Of a stretch of DNA of 64,000 nt, positions 56,906-64,000 are shown in pieces. The translations under genes were made by a program, and so were the position numbers. Source of the DNA: Candidatus Ligilactobacillus avistercoris (lineage in GTDB: Bacteria > Bacillota > Bacilli > Lactobacillales > Lactobacillaceae); the NCBI GenBank assembly GCA_019119415.1, contig DWXB01000010.1, forward strand, positions 114,412 through 178,411. The letters run 5' to 3'. How positions within the stretch are numbered: position 1 is the stretch's first letter; the number at the start of each line of letters is the position of its first letter. The notes beneath the pieces are model-generated. The model had not been told where the DNA came from. It saw only the letters and a program-made list of their open reading frames with translations, and made no database searches.

Positions 56906-58333
56906 TTACTCGATAAAATCAACGTCTAGCCCCAACATTGTAAAGAGATCCTTTACCTGCTGTGGTGAAATAGTGAAACTAAGAATAGTATGATGACCGC
57001 CACCTGCCTTCATCCACTGCGTCGCTCCTTCTTTTAATCCAACAACCGGTGTCCAGAGCTGTTTAGCAACAGGTAGATGCGGCGTCTCTGCTTCTGGCTT
57101 ATGTCCATTAACTTCATACCCAATAACTTTATAACCGTCACGAAAATCAGATAACGTAACATCAACTGCTTTACCTTCCATTCCAGTAAAGACCAACCGT
57201 GCAGGATCATCTTTTCCTCCGATATCAAGCGGATGAACTTCAACCCGTGGCTTATCTGATGCAATTGATGGATCAACTTCTAGCATATGCGATCCTAAAA
57301 TTGCTTTGTGGCCGTCACGTAAGTCGAGAGTATAGTCTTCCATAAATACAGTTTGTTTATTATGCGCTAAAATCTTCATCAAACGTCCCATTGCTGCTGA
57401 TTTCCAATCACCTTCGGCACCAAAACCGTACCCTTCCTTCATTAACAGCTGAGCGGCTAGTCCAGGCAATTCTTCTAATCCCCAAAGATCTTCAAAATTA
57501 GTCGTAAAACCAGAATACCCATGATCATCCATGAATTTCTTCAGTGCTAAGTACTCACGTAATTGGTACCGAACAGAGTGCTCATATTTATCGTGTTCAT
57601 TTTCACCTTCAACTAGCGTATATTCTGACTTTAACTTTTCATATTCACGATCAATATCCGCCTCATCGACATTATTTACAGCTTCGACTAAATCACCAAC
57701 CCCATAATAATCGACTGTCCAGCCCATTTGAATTTGTGCCTGAACCTTATCGCCTTCTGTTACGGCAACGTTACGCATGGTGTCACCAAACCTAACAATC
57801 CGAATGTTAAAACTTTCATTATATGCGACAGCCACATCCTGCCAGTCAGCAATTTCCTGTTGAACTTCGGAATCATTCCAGTAACCATAAACAATCTTAT
57901 TATTTATTCCAAGACGTGCGTTAATGTATGCATATTCACGATCACCATGGGCAGACTGGTTCAAATTCATATAATCAAAATCAATTGTTTTATATGGGAT
58001 ATTATCTAAATATTGTGTTGCAAGATGTAGTAACGGTTTTTGCAGTAACCTAGTTCCTCGAATCCAATTTTTGGCCGGCGAGAAGGTATGCATCCACGTA
58101 ATAACACCAGCAACATTGTCGTCGTAATTAACATCCTTCATAAACTGGGTAATCCCATCTGCAGTTGTCATAACGCCCTTAAACACCACTTTATACGGTA
58201 ATTTCCCGCTAGCATTTAACTTATTTACAATATCCTCAGCATCATTTGCAACAGCCTTTAACTGCTCGTCACCGTAAAGAAACTGACTTCCTGTAACAAA
58301 CCAAAATTCATAATCTTTTACATTAATTGACAT
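56906..58333 (-). CDS. araA: L-arabinose isomerase
   Basis: This 475-residue enzyme turns L-arabinose into L-ribulose with Mn2+. It opens with the family pattern [14 protein letters not shown] and continues with [12 protein letters not shown] and GEGDW-like segments; length matches the family. The ATG at 58333 has AAGGAG upstream and is preferred over longer frames. It has low GC and is part of the araP-B-D-A operon, 19 bp after araD. Confidence 0.96.
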   Translation of the reverse strand: MSINVKDYEFWFVTGSQFLYGDEQLKAVANDAEDIVNKLNASGKLPYKVVFKGVMTTADGITQFMKDVNYDDNVAGVITWMHTFSPAKNWIRGTRLLQKPLLHLATQYLDNIPYKTIDFDYMNLNQSAHGDREYAYINARLGINNKIVYGYWNDSEVQQEIADWQDVAVAYNESFNIRIVRFGDTMRNVAVTEGDKVQAQIQMGWTVDYYGVGDLVEAVNNVDEADIDREYEKLKSEYTLVEGENEHDKYEHSVRYQLREYLALKKFMDDHGYSGFTTNFEDLWGLEELPGLAAQLLMKEGYGFGAEGDWKSAAMGRLMKILAHNKQTVFMEDYTLDLRDGHKAILGSHMLEVDPSIASDKPRVEVHPLDIGGKDDPARLVFTGMEGKAVDVTLSDFRDGYKVIGYEVNGHKPEAETPHLPVAKQLWTPVVGLKEGATQWMKAGGGHHTILSFTISPQQVKDLFTMLGLDVDFIE

Positions 58334-58352
58334 AATTACACACTCCTTAAAT

Positions 58353-59072
58353 TTAATGATGATCCATTGACTTAGGATTATTCTGCCCGTAATATGCATT
58401 TACTCCATGCTTCCTGTAATAGTGTTTATCTAATAAATACTGAGGAACATGAGAGTTTTTTCGCGTTAACTGAAGAGTATGGTAATCCATTTCCGCAACG
58501 ACTTCTGCAACCTTAGCGTTATATACAGCTTTATCAGGCGTTTTCGCCCACGTAAATGGACCGTGTTGACTAACCAATACTGCAGGTATATCACCTGGTT
58601 TTAGGTTTCGCTTATTAAACTCCTCAACAATTACCTTTCCAGTGTTGTACTCATACCCCTCTTCAATTTCTTTTTCAGAAAGAGCACGTGCGCAAGGAAT
58701 ATCACCGTAAAAAGTATCAGCAGCAGTAGTATTTAACGCTGGAATGTCCATCCCTGCAGCTGCATACGCTACTGCCCATGGCGAATGAGTATGAACAATT
58801 CCACCAATATCCTTAAAATGACGGTAAAGATATGCATGTGTTGGCGTATCTGAAGAAGGATTAAGATCACCTTCTACAACATTTCCATCAAAATCACATA
58901 CAACCATATCGTTTGGAGTTAACTTGTTATACTCTACCCCACTGGGTTTAATCACAAATAAACTTCTTTCACGGTCAACACCACTTACATTCCCCCAAGT
59001 AAACGTTACCAATTTTAATTCTGGTAAACGCATATTAGCGTCATACACTTGTTTTTTCAAAGACTCCAACAT
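58353..59072 (-). CDS. araD: L-ribulose-5-phosphate 4-epimerase
   Basis: This 239-residue class II aldolase-fold epimerase has the zinc site HTHSPWA and the substrate loop TWGNVSG. It makes D-xylulose 5-phosphate, the phosphoketolase substrate. It starts 3 bp after araB ends. Confidence 0.95.
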   Translation of the reverse strand: MLESLKKQVYDANMRLPELKLVTFTWGNVSGVDRERSLFVIKPSGVEYNKLTPNDMVVCDFDGNVVEGDLNPSSDTPTHAYLYRHFKDIGGIVHTHSPWAVAYAAAGMDIPALNTTAADTFYGDIPCARALSEKEIEEGYEYNTGKVIVEEFNKRNLKPGDIPAVLVSQHGPFTWAKTPDKAVYNAKVAEVVAEMDYHTLQLTRKNSHVPQYLLDKHYYRKHGVNAYYGQNNPKSMDHH

Positions 59073-59075
59073 TAG

Positions 59076-60683
59076 CTAGTCCCCCTTAGGCAACATTTTT
59101 CCGGCTTCCATTTCAACTGACACCCCTTTAACATATCTGTCAAGGAAGCGATTATAACCAGCTACACCATCCTCCTCGGGCATCAGCGTCATCGCTTCCG
59201 GGTTCTTGAAAACATTGTTATCTAAGAAATCAGGTAGCGCATACTTCGTATCACTGGCGGCATATGCTGCCAAAACAGCCATTCCCCACGGACCACCTTC
59301 ACTCGCAGTACTCATAATTGTAATCGGTATTCTTAATGCATTAGCAAGAACCTGCTGTCCAATCACGGGTGTTTTGAAGAGGCCCCCTTGAGCTACCATT
59401 ACATCCGTTTGAATATTCTCCTCTTCTATTAAGCTATTCATTCCAATTCTAAGGGGAGCAAACGCCGCATACAATTGCGTTAAGAAGAAATTAGCTAACG
59501 TTAATTTTGAATCTGGAGCACGATAAAATAACGGCCGCCCCATTACAACATTAGTAATATTTTCTCCTGATAAATAACTATAATTTATTAACTTCCCACC
59601 ATCAGGGTCAGCGCGTGTTGTTACATCAAATAATGTTTCATATAATTTATTTCCATCTATTTCCATTCCTAGGCGCTCTGCAAATTCTTTAAAAAGATTA
59701 GCCCAGGCATTAATATCCGAAGAGCAATTATTTACATGAACCATCGCGACTGGTAATCCATCTGGTGTTGCCACAATATCGACATTCCGATGAACTTTTT
59801 GAAGCGGTTTTTGTAAAACATTCATCGAGAATGCTGAAGTCCCAACCGATATATTTCCCGTGCACTTCCGGACGCTGTTAGTACTTACCATTCCAGTTCC
59901 AGCATCACCCTCAGGCGGAGCGAAAATACTACCTGCTTGTAATTCCCCACTCGGATCAAGTAATTTAGCTCCCTTATCCGTTAGTATTCCAGCTACCTTA
60001 CCTGCAGATAAAATATTTGGTAAGATACTACGGATATCCCAAGAATATTTTTTAATATCTGAAAGAGATGAAAATTCTATCAGCATTTTTTCATTGTAAT
60101 TCCCTGTCTCATTATCAATGGGAAACATTCCTGAGGCATCACCAACACCCAACACATTTTCTCCAGTCAATTCACGATGAACATAACCAGCCAAAGTTGT
60201 AATTGAAGCAATGTCACTAACATGGCTTTCACCATTAAGGATAGCCTGATAAAGATGGGCAATACTCCAGCGTTGTGGAATATTGAAACCAAATAATTTT
60301 GTTAATTTATCAGCAGCATCCGAAGTCGTATTATTGCGCCACGTTCTAAAAGGTACTAATAAATTACCGCCTTTATCAAAGGCAAGATAGCCGTGCATCA
60401 TACCACTGACTCCAATAGCGCGTATTTTTTTTATGCGAATATGGTACTTTACACGAATGTCCGCAATAAGTTGTGAAAAAGCACTTTGAATCCCTAACCA
60501 GACCTCGTCCAAATCATACGTCCAAAAACCATCTACTAACTTATTTTCCCAAGTATATTTACCTTCAGATAACACTCTATATTTATCATCAATTAACACA
60601 GCTTTAATATTAGTAGAACCTAATTCAATCCCTAGGCTGGCCATCCCGTCATTAATTGTTTTAGTATCAGCTTGTATATTCAA
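59076..60683 (-). CDS. araB: L-ribulokinase (FGGY family)
   Basis: This 535-residue FGGY carbohydrate kinase starts its N-terminal domain with SLGIELGSTNIKAVL and has the C-terminal signature region around VMVAQGGLFKTP. The start is most likely TTG at 60683: GAAAGGTGGTGG precedes it, it avoids overlap with the transporter gene, and, as I recall it, the L. plantarum AraB has a leader of the same length before this motif. It phosphorylates L-ribulose. Confidence 0.9.
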   Translation of the reverse strand: MNIQADTKTINDGMASLGIELGSTNIKAVLIDDKYRVLSEGKYTWENKLVDGFWTYDLDEVWLGIQSAFSQLIADIRVKYHIRIKKIRAIGVSGMMHGYLAFDKGGNLLVPFRTWRNNTTSDAADKLTKLFGFNIPQRWSIAHLYQAILNGESHVSDIASITTLAGYVHRELTGENVLGVGDASGMFPIDNETGNYNEKMLIEFSSLSDIKKYSWDIRSILPNILSAGKVAGILTDKGAKLLDPSGELQAGSIFAPPEGDAGTGMVSTNSVRKCTGNISVGTSAFSMNVLQKPLQKVHRNVDIVATPDGLPVAMVHVNNCSSDINAWANLFKEFAERLGMEIDGNKLYETLFDVTTRADPDGGKLINYSYLSGENITNVVMGRPLFYRAPDSKLTLANFFLTQLYAAFAPLRIGMNSLIEEENIQTDVMVAQGGLFKTPVIGQQVLANALRIPITIMSTASEGGPWGMAVLAAYAASDTKYALPDFLDNNVFKNPEAMTLMPEEDGVAGYNRFLDRYVKGVSVEMEAGKMLPKGD

Positions 60684-60702
60684 AAGAGCCACCACCTTTC
60701 TA

Positions 60703-62088
60703 TTAACGTTTTGTTCCCGCAGATTCAATTTCTTCTAAAGTATGTCCTCGCGTTTCAGGAACGCAGAATTTAACGAATAATACTCCTAGTACGCAAATAA
60801 TTCCAAAAATTGCAAAAACAATCTCCTGTGGCATATGAGCAGTCATTATTGGAAAAATTAACCCAACAAGCCATGACCCAATCCAATTACATGAAGAAGC
60901 CAAGCCTGATGCACGCCCTCGAATTGCTAATGGAAATATTTCTCCTACCAGTACCCATGTAAGCGGCGCCCATGTTGCAGAATAAAATGCAACATATATA
61001 CAAAGGAAAACAACAATTGTCATTGGATTTAAATTAGGAATTAATTTATTCAAAACAGCGGGTAAAATGAACGATAACCCCATTGCTGATCCGCCAATCA
61101 TCAGCAGCGTTCGTCTGTTAAATTTATCTGCAATCCACATGTATACGAGTGAACCAATCACTAAAATAATTCCCTGTATAATTGGCCACATTAAATTTGA
61201 CGAAGCTGCTTTTCCAGTAGCTTTTTGAACAATCAATGGGATATAGTAAAAAATAGCATTTGCACCTTGGAACTGTTGAAATGTAGCAACCCCAACACCG
61301 GCAATTACAAGATATCTAAATTTACCACTGAAAAGTGTTTTATACGATGAATTTTCATCAGCAGACCTTTCCTGATTAGCAGTTCGACTAATCGTATTCA
61401 TCTCTAAATCAATTTCGTTGGTATTTTTGCGGATAATACTAAGAACATTCCTAGCCTCTTGATCTTCTCCGTTTAGTAATAAAAAACGCGGTGATTCTGG
61501 TAAGCGCAAGACCCCTAAATATAAAATCAAAGCGGGGACAGCCGCTAAACCTAGCATTAGGCGCCATGCAATCTTTCCGGGAAAATCTTTTAAGACGAAG
61601 TCAACAATGTAGGACAGTAACATTCCCGAAACTATCATTGTTTGATTAAGCCCAGATAATCGCCCTCTCATTTCTGCAGGAGCCATTTCAGACATATACG
61701 CTGGAACTAATGCTGATGCGGCGCCGACAGCTAACCCTAAAAACATTCGAACAACTATTAAATAAATTGCTCCAACATGACCATTACTAGGAGAGATTCC
61801 GGATAATACAGAAAAAATAACGAACGTAATGGCAGAAGCCAAAATCATCTTTCTTCTCCCATATTTATCAGATAATTGTCCAGCAATCGCTCCACCAAAA
61901 ATAGCACCAAACATTACTGCTGAAGTTATCCAACCAGTTAATGTAGCAGCATTTTGTAAGTGCCAATCACTTTGTAAAAATGGCAATGCGCCAGTCATTA
62001 CTCCAATATCATAGCCAAATAAAATCCCCCCAAATGAACCAAAGAAATAAATAAAAGCGCTTGAAATTCGATGACTATTCCTCGACAT
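60703..62088 (-). CDS. araP: MFS sugar:proton symporter, probable arabinose transporter
   Basis: This 461-residue, twelve-helix sugar porter has the motifs GQLSDKYGRRKMI after helix 2, PESPRFLL after helix 6 and PETRGHTLEEIE at the end, all typical of the XylE/AraE group. As first gene of the arabinose operon it most likely imports arabinose. TTGACA/TACGAT lie upstream with a cre site at the start point. Confidence 0.9.
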   Translation of the reverse strand: MSRNSHRISSAFIYFFGSFGGILFGYDIGVMTGALPFLQSDWHLQNAATLTGWITSAVMFGAIFGGAIAGQLSDKYGRRKMILASAITFVIFSVLSGISPSNGHVGAIYLIVVRMFLGLAVGAASALVPAYMSEMAPAEMRGRLSGLNQTMIVSGMLLSYIVDFVLKDFPGKIAWRLMLGLAAVPALILYLGVLRLPESPRFLLLNGEDQEARNVLSIIRKNTNEIDLEMNTISRTANQERSADENSSYKTLFSGKFRYLVIAGVGVATFQQFQGANAIFYYIPLIVQKATGKAASSNLMWPIIQGIILVIGSLVYMWIADKFNRRTLLMIGGSAMGLSFILPAVLNKLIPNLNPMTIVVFLCIYVAFYSATWAPLTWVLVGEIFPLAIRGRASGLASSCNWIGSWLVGLIFPIMTAHMPQEIVFAIFGIICVLGVLFVKFCVPETRGHTLEEIESAGTKR

Positions 62089-62112
62089 TTTTACACCCCC
62101 ATGTAAGTAACT

Positions 62113-62161
62113 AAGATAGCGCTTACATTTATATCGTAAAAGGTTATTATGAATTTGTCAA
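62113..62161 (-). promoter_or_regulatory. araP promoter with cre site
   Basis: On the - strand TTGACA (62161-62156) and TACGAT (62138-62133) have a 17-bp spacer. ATGTAAGCGCTATCTT (62128-62113) matches the CcpA cre consensus at 15 of 16 positions and covers the transcription start, so glucose repression is expected. Confidence 0.85.
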
Positions 62162-62168
62162 TACGAAT

Positions 62169-62210
62169 GATAAAGATCATTATAAATGTACGATAGTGAT
62201 TAAGATCATT
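62169..62210. promoter_or_regulatory. probable AraR operator pair
   Basis: GATAAAGATCATT (62169-62181) and GATTAAGATCATT (62198-62210) are near-identical, 29 bp apart, between the araP promoter and araR. ATAAATGTACGATA between them partly resembles the B. subtilis AraR box. Which of these is the true operator is not settled. Confidence 0.5.
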
Positions 62211-62300
62211 CTCTTTTTATCCGATTAAACCCATTATTCCTATATGTGTTGTATAATATCCTAGTAATATACATTATTAAATATAATTATTGAGGGAATT

Positions 62301-63386
62301 ATGGCAGCAAAATATCAACAGGTTGAGCATGAACTCATCCATCGTATTCGTACTGATCAATATTCAATTAATGACAAATTACCTACGGAAACAAACTTAA
62401 TCAAAGAATTTAACGTTTCACGGCAAACTATTAGACGTGCTATTAGCGAACTAGAACGTAAACACTATGTTTATAAAATTCAGGGAAGTGGAACATACGT
62501 TACTGATTGGCACCAAAATTGGAATCAAAAGAAGTCCAACAAAATTATTGGAGTAATTACTACTCACGTTACAAATTATATTTTTCCAGAAATAATTTCT
62601 GGAATTGATACAACCATTACTGATAAAGGATATTCACTAATATTGGGAAATACCCATAACAATCATCAACGTGAGCGTAATGCCATCCTAAATATGCTGG
62701 ATTTAAAAGTTGCTGGATTAATTATTGAGCCAACACAGAGTGCTCTTCCTAACCCTAATATCGATTTATACATGAAGATCAAGGAACTTAACATCCCAAT
62801 TGTTTTTATTAATTCCTCATATAGCAATATTGAAGCACCAGTATTAAGGATGGACGATCGCTTAGCAGAATATGAACTTACAAATCTCCTGTTTGAACAT
62901 GGACATCAGCGCATTATTGGAATTTTTAAAGTTGATGATAACCAAGGCTATGAACGAATGAATGGTTTTATTCAAGCTTTTCAGGTCAACGAAATTGAAT
63001 TGTCTAAAAGCCATGTAATTATGTATCAATCGTCAGACCATTTTTCACAAATATGTGATAACCTTAATATTTACATGAAACGCACTGATCCACCAACAGC
63101 AATTTGTTGCTACAATGATCAATTAGCAATAAAAATTATTAGTTATCTTCAAAAACATGAAGTTGATGTTCCAGCAGATATTTCAGTTATAGGCTTTGAC
63201 GACTATTCAATGTCTCGTTATATTAACCCTCGAATTACAACGGCAATACATGTGAAAAGGCAAATGGGGATTGATGCTGCTAATCAGATTCTTTCGATGC
63301 TTTCGGGAAATACCGGAAAATCAATTACGTATCATGCACACTTAATTACCGGACAATCGATAAAGCGAATAAAATATAATAACTAA
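62301..63386 (+). CDS. araR: arabinose repressor AraR (GntR/LacI chimera)
   Basis: This 361-residue protein has an N-terminal GntR winged helix (about 5-70: LPTETNLIKEFNVSRQTIRRAISELE) fused to a LacI-type ligand-binding domain (about 78-350), the hallmark of AraR. It represses the ara genes until arabinose binds. It is divergent from araP, preceded by TGAGGG, and AT-rich like the other ara genes. Confidence 0.94.
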   Translation: MAAKYQQVEHELIHRIRTDQYSINDKLPTETNLIKEFNVSRQTIRRAISELERKHYVYKIQGSGTYVTDWHQNWNQKKSNKIIGVITTHVTNYIFPEIISGIDTTITDKGYSLILGNTHNNHQRERNAILNMLDLKVAGLIIEPTQSALPNPNIDLYMKIKELNIPIVFINSSYSNIEAPVLRMDDRLAEYELTNLLFEHGHQRIIGIFKVDDNQGYERMNGFIQAFQVNEIELSKSHVIMYQSSDHFSQICDNLNIYMKRTDPPTAICCYNDQLAIKIISYLQKHEVDVPADISVIGFDDYSMSRYINPRITTAIHVKRQMGIDAANQILSMLSGNTGKSITYHAHLITGQSIKRIKYNN

Positions 63387-63427
63387 TTTATATTTCTTAA
63401 CATGGCCCTGATTGATTCCCTCATTAA

Positions 63428-63652
63428 CGCTGTTTTAACACCAAAACTTATGACGCCGAATCAACCGTATTCGTGAGCCACTCCAAAAAAGTCATCCTAG
63501 TTACTAGTTACGCGAAAATCGGCAATGTTTCCAACTTAAAAATCGCTGATCCAGAAAACATTGATGTTTTAATTACTGATACCTTTGCTGATAAGCAACA
63601 GGTTACCCAACTCCGAAAGAAAGGAATTCAGGTTATTCAACTAAGCGTATAA
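63428..63652 (+). pseudogene. DeoR-family regulator, C-terminal remnant
   Basis: The frame reads TYDAESTVFVSHSKKVILV, then YAKIGNVSNLKIAD, IDVLITDTFAD and a final KKGIQVIQLSV before a stop. This is the end of a DeoR-family sugar-phosphate sensing domain (Y-DAE, the lysine-gly-v region and DVLITD). It is interrupted by a stop at 63425, and no helix-turn-helix part is present, so it is a truncated relic. It is older or foreign DNA between araR and the tRNA gene. Confidence 0.75.
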
Positions 63653-63670
63653 CCACCAGTCAAATGATTG

Positions 63671-63699
63671 TTGCAACTTTCCCATGAACCTTTTATAAT
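63671..63699 (+). promoter_or_regulatory. promoter of tRNA-Ser
   Basis: TTGCAA (63671-63676) and TATAAT (63694-63699) at 17-bp spacing lie 12 bp before the tRNA. Confidence 0.85.
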
Positions 63700-63711
63700 A
63701 AATGACGTTAT

Positions 63712-63798
63712 GGAGAGTTGGCAGAGTGGTAATGCACCGGACTCGAAATCCGGCGAACCGGTAGTACCGGCGCGCAGGTTCAAATCCTGTACTCTCCT
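63712..63798 (+). tRNA. tRNA-Ser (anticodon CGA)
   Basis: Acceptor arms GGAGAGT/ACTCTCC pair fully. The anticodon stem CCGGA/TCCGG closes the loop CTCGAAA, giving CGA for UCG codons. A long variable arm (GAACCGGTAGTACCGGCG) marks the serine class, and the T-loop reads TTCAAAT. CCA is not encoded. Confidence 0.95.
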
Positions 63799-63823
63799 TT
63801 TGAATGAATCATATATTATCACG

Positions 63824-63862
63824 AAATCCCGTAAAACGTTGATTTTACGGGATTTTGTTTTT
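63824..63862 (+). terminator. terminator of tRNA-Ser
   Basis: AAATCCCGTAAAA and TTTTACGGGATTT form a perfect 13-bp stem followed by TGTTTTTT. Confidence 0.92.
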
Positions 63863-63902
63863 TAATGAAGGCTCTTTGTCAAATCCTGTTGATGAAGAGA
63901 TT

Positions 63903-63932
63903 ACGTCGCCTATTTTTAGGCGACGTTTTTTG
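63903..63932 (+). terminator. hairpin with T-run at the IS end
   Basis: ACGTCGCCT pairs perfectly with AGGCGACGT and is followed by TTTTT on the + strand. It overlaps the transposase stop codon and may block transcription entering the element. Confidence 0.7.
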
Positions 63933-64000
63933 GTACCTTCGCATTCTCAAGCAACATAATTCGGCGGATAAGCTGATCGTAATTGCGGAAACCGTATGCC
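63916..64000 (-). CDS. ISL3-family transposase, C-terminal 27 residues
   Basis: Only the C-terminal end is visible, reading AYGFRNYDQLIRRIMLLEN up to the stop. The (A)YGFRN motif near the end is typical of ISL3 transposases. Whether the rest is intact cannot be seen. Confidence 0.75.
   Translation of the reverse strand, partial: AYGFRNYDQLIRRIMLLENAKVPKNVA

Larger units (their letters stand above)
63870..64000. mobile_element. ISL3-family insertion sequence, one end only
   Basis: GGCTCTTTGTCAAATCC at 63870 fits the terminal repeat style of ISL3 elements, and the end of an ISL3-type transposase lies just inside it on the - strand. The other end is beyond the window. TTAATGAA before the end could be the 8-bp target duplication. 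Confidence 0.8.

Noticed and set aside
63781..63890. Attachment-site repeat: CAAATCCTGT in the tRNA T-arm and again at 63880
   Set aside because: The second copy lies inside the terminal repeat of the ISL3 element, and no integrase gene is in view; most likely chance.

Overview
The window looks like the chromosome of a heterofermentative lactobacillus. Most genes have a GC content near or above 50%, phosphoketolase is present, the pyrimidine operon is PyrR-controlled, aspartokinase is of the YclM type and the recombinase is XerS. A mid-GC Limosilactobacillus-like species fits best, but this is inferred from gene content and not from a marker gene.

Layout. 1-3.8 kb: the 3' part of an FtsX-type ABC permease, a Dps ferritin-like protein behind a Fur/PerR-like box, a GlsB-like membrane protein and a YczE-like membrane protein. 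3.9-5.1 kb: xerS with a dif-like site just upstream, which suggests the replication terminus; the four genes to its left are on the + strand and most genes to its right are on the - strand. 5.2-15.2 kb: the acetylated diaminopimelate/lysine pathway as two divergent operons, lysA-dapH-ykuR-dapA-dapB-patA-asd behind a lysine riboswitch, and aspartokinase-dapF. 15.2-26.4 kb: two MFS exporters, a glutamine amidotransferase, an ORC/Cdc6-like AAA+ ATPase behind a striking 29-bp-period repeat array, pepN, two TauE/SafE transporters, a DsrE-like protein, a membrane protein and a metallo-beta-lactamase-fold hydrolase. 26.5-32.4 kb: a phospholipase-D/SF2 helicase/DUF3427 fusion, a divergent pair of small unknown genes, yaaA and a DUF5677-like gene. 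32.4-32.7 kb: an apparently unannotated structured RNA with its own promoter and terminator. 32.8-43.2 kb: two APC permeases, a Cof-type HAD phosphatase, a tautomerase, the peptidase pepD, mltG-udk-greA, and a LysR regulator with ppaC. 43.4-52.9 kb: the whole pyr operon (pyrR-B-C-carA-carB-D-F-E) with two PyrR attenuators and no pyrK. 53.0-54.4 kb: lspA-rluD. 54.5-63.4 kb: xpk directly behind an AT-rich L-arabinose module (araP-araB-araD-araA, with araR divergent). The right edge holds a DeoR-family remnant, tRNA-Ser(CGA) and the end of an ISL3-family element.

How the parts fit. The arabinose genes yield xylulose 5-phosphate, which is the substrate of the phosphoketolase encoded 17 bp downstream. 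Lysine and pyrimidine synthesis are each controlled by RNA switches. The most interesting unexplained elements are the AAA+ gene with its phased repeats (a second array of the same geometry lies at 2.55 kb), the dif/xerS pair, the structured RNA at 32.5 kb, and the helicase fusion with its small-gene neighbours.
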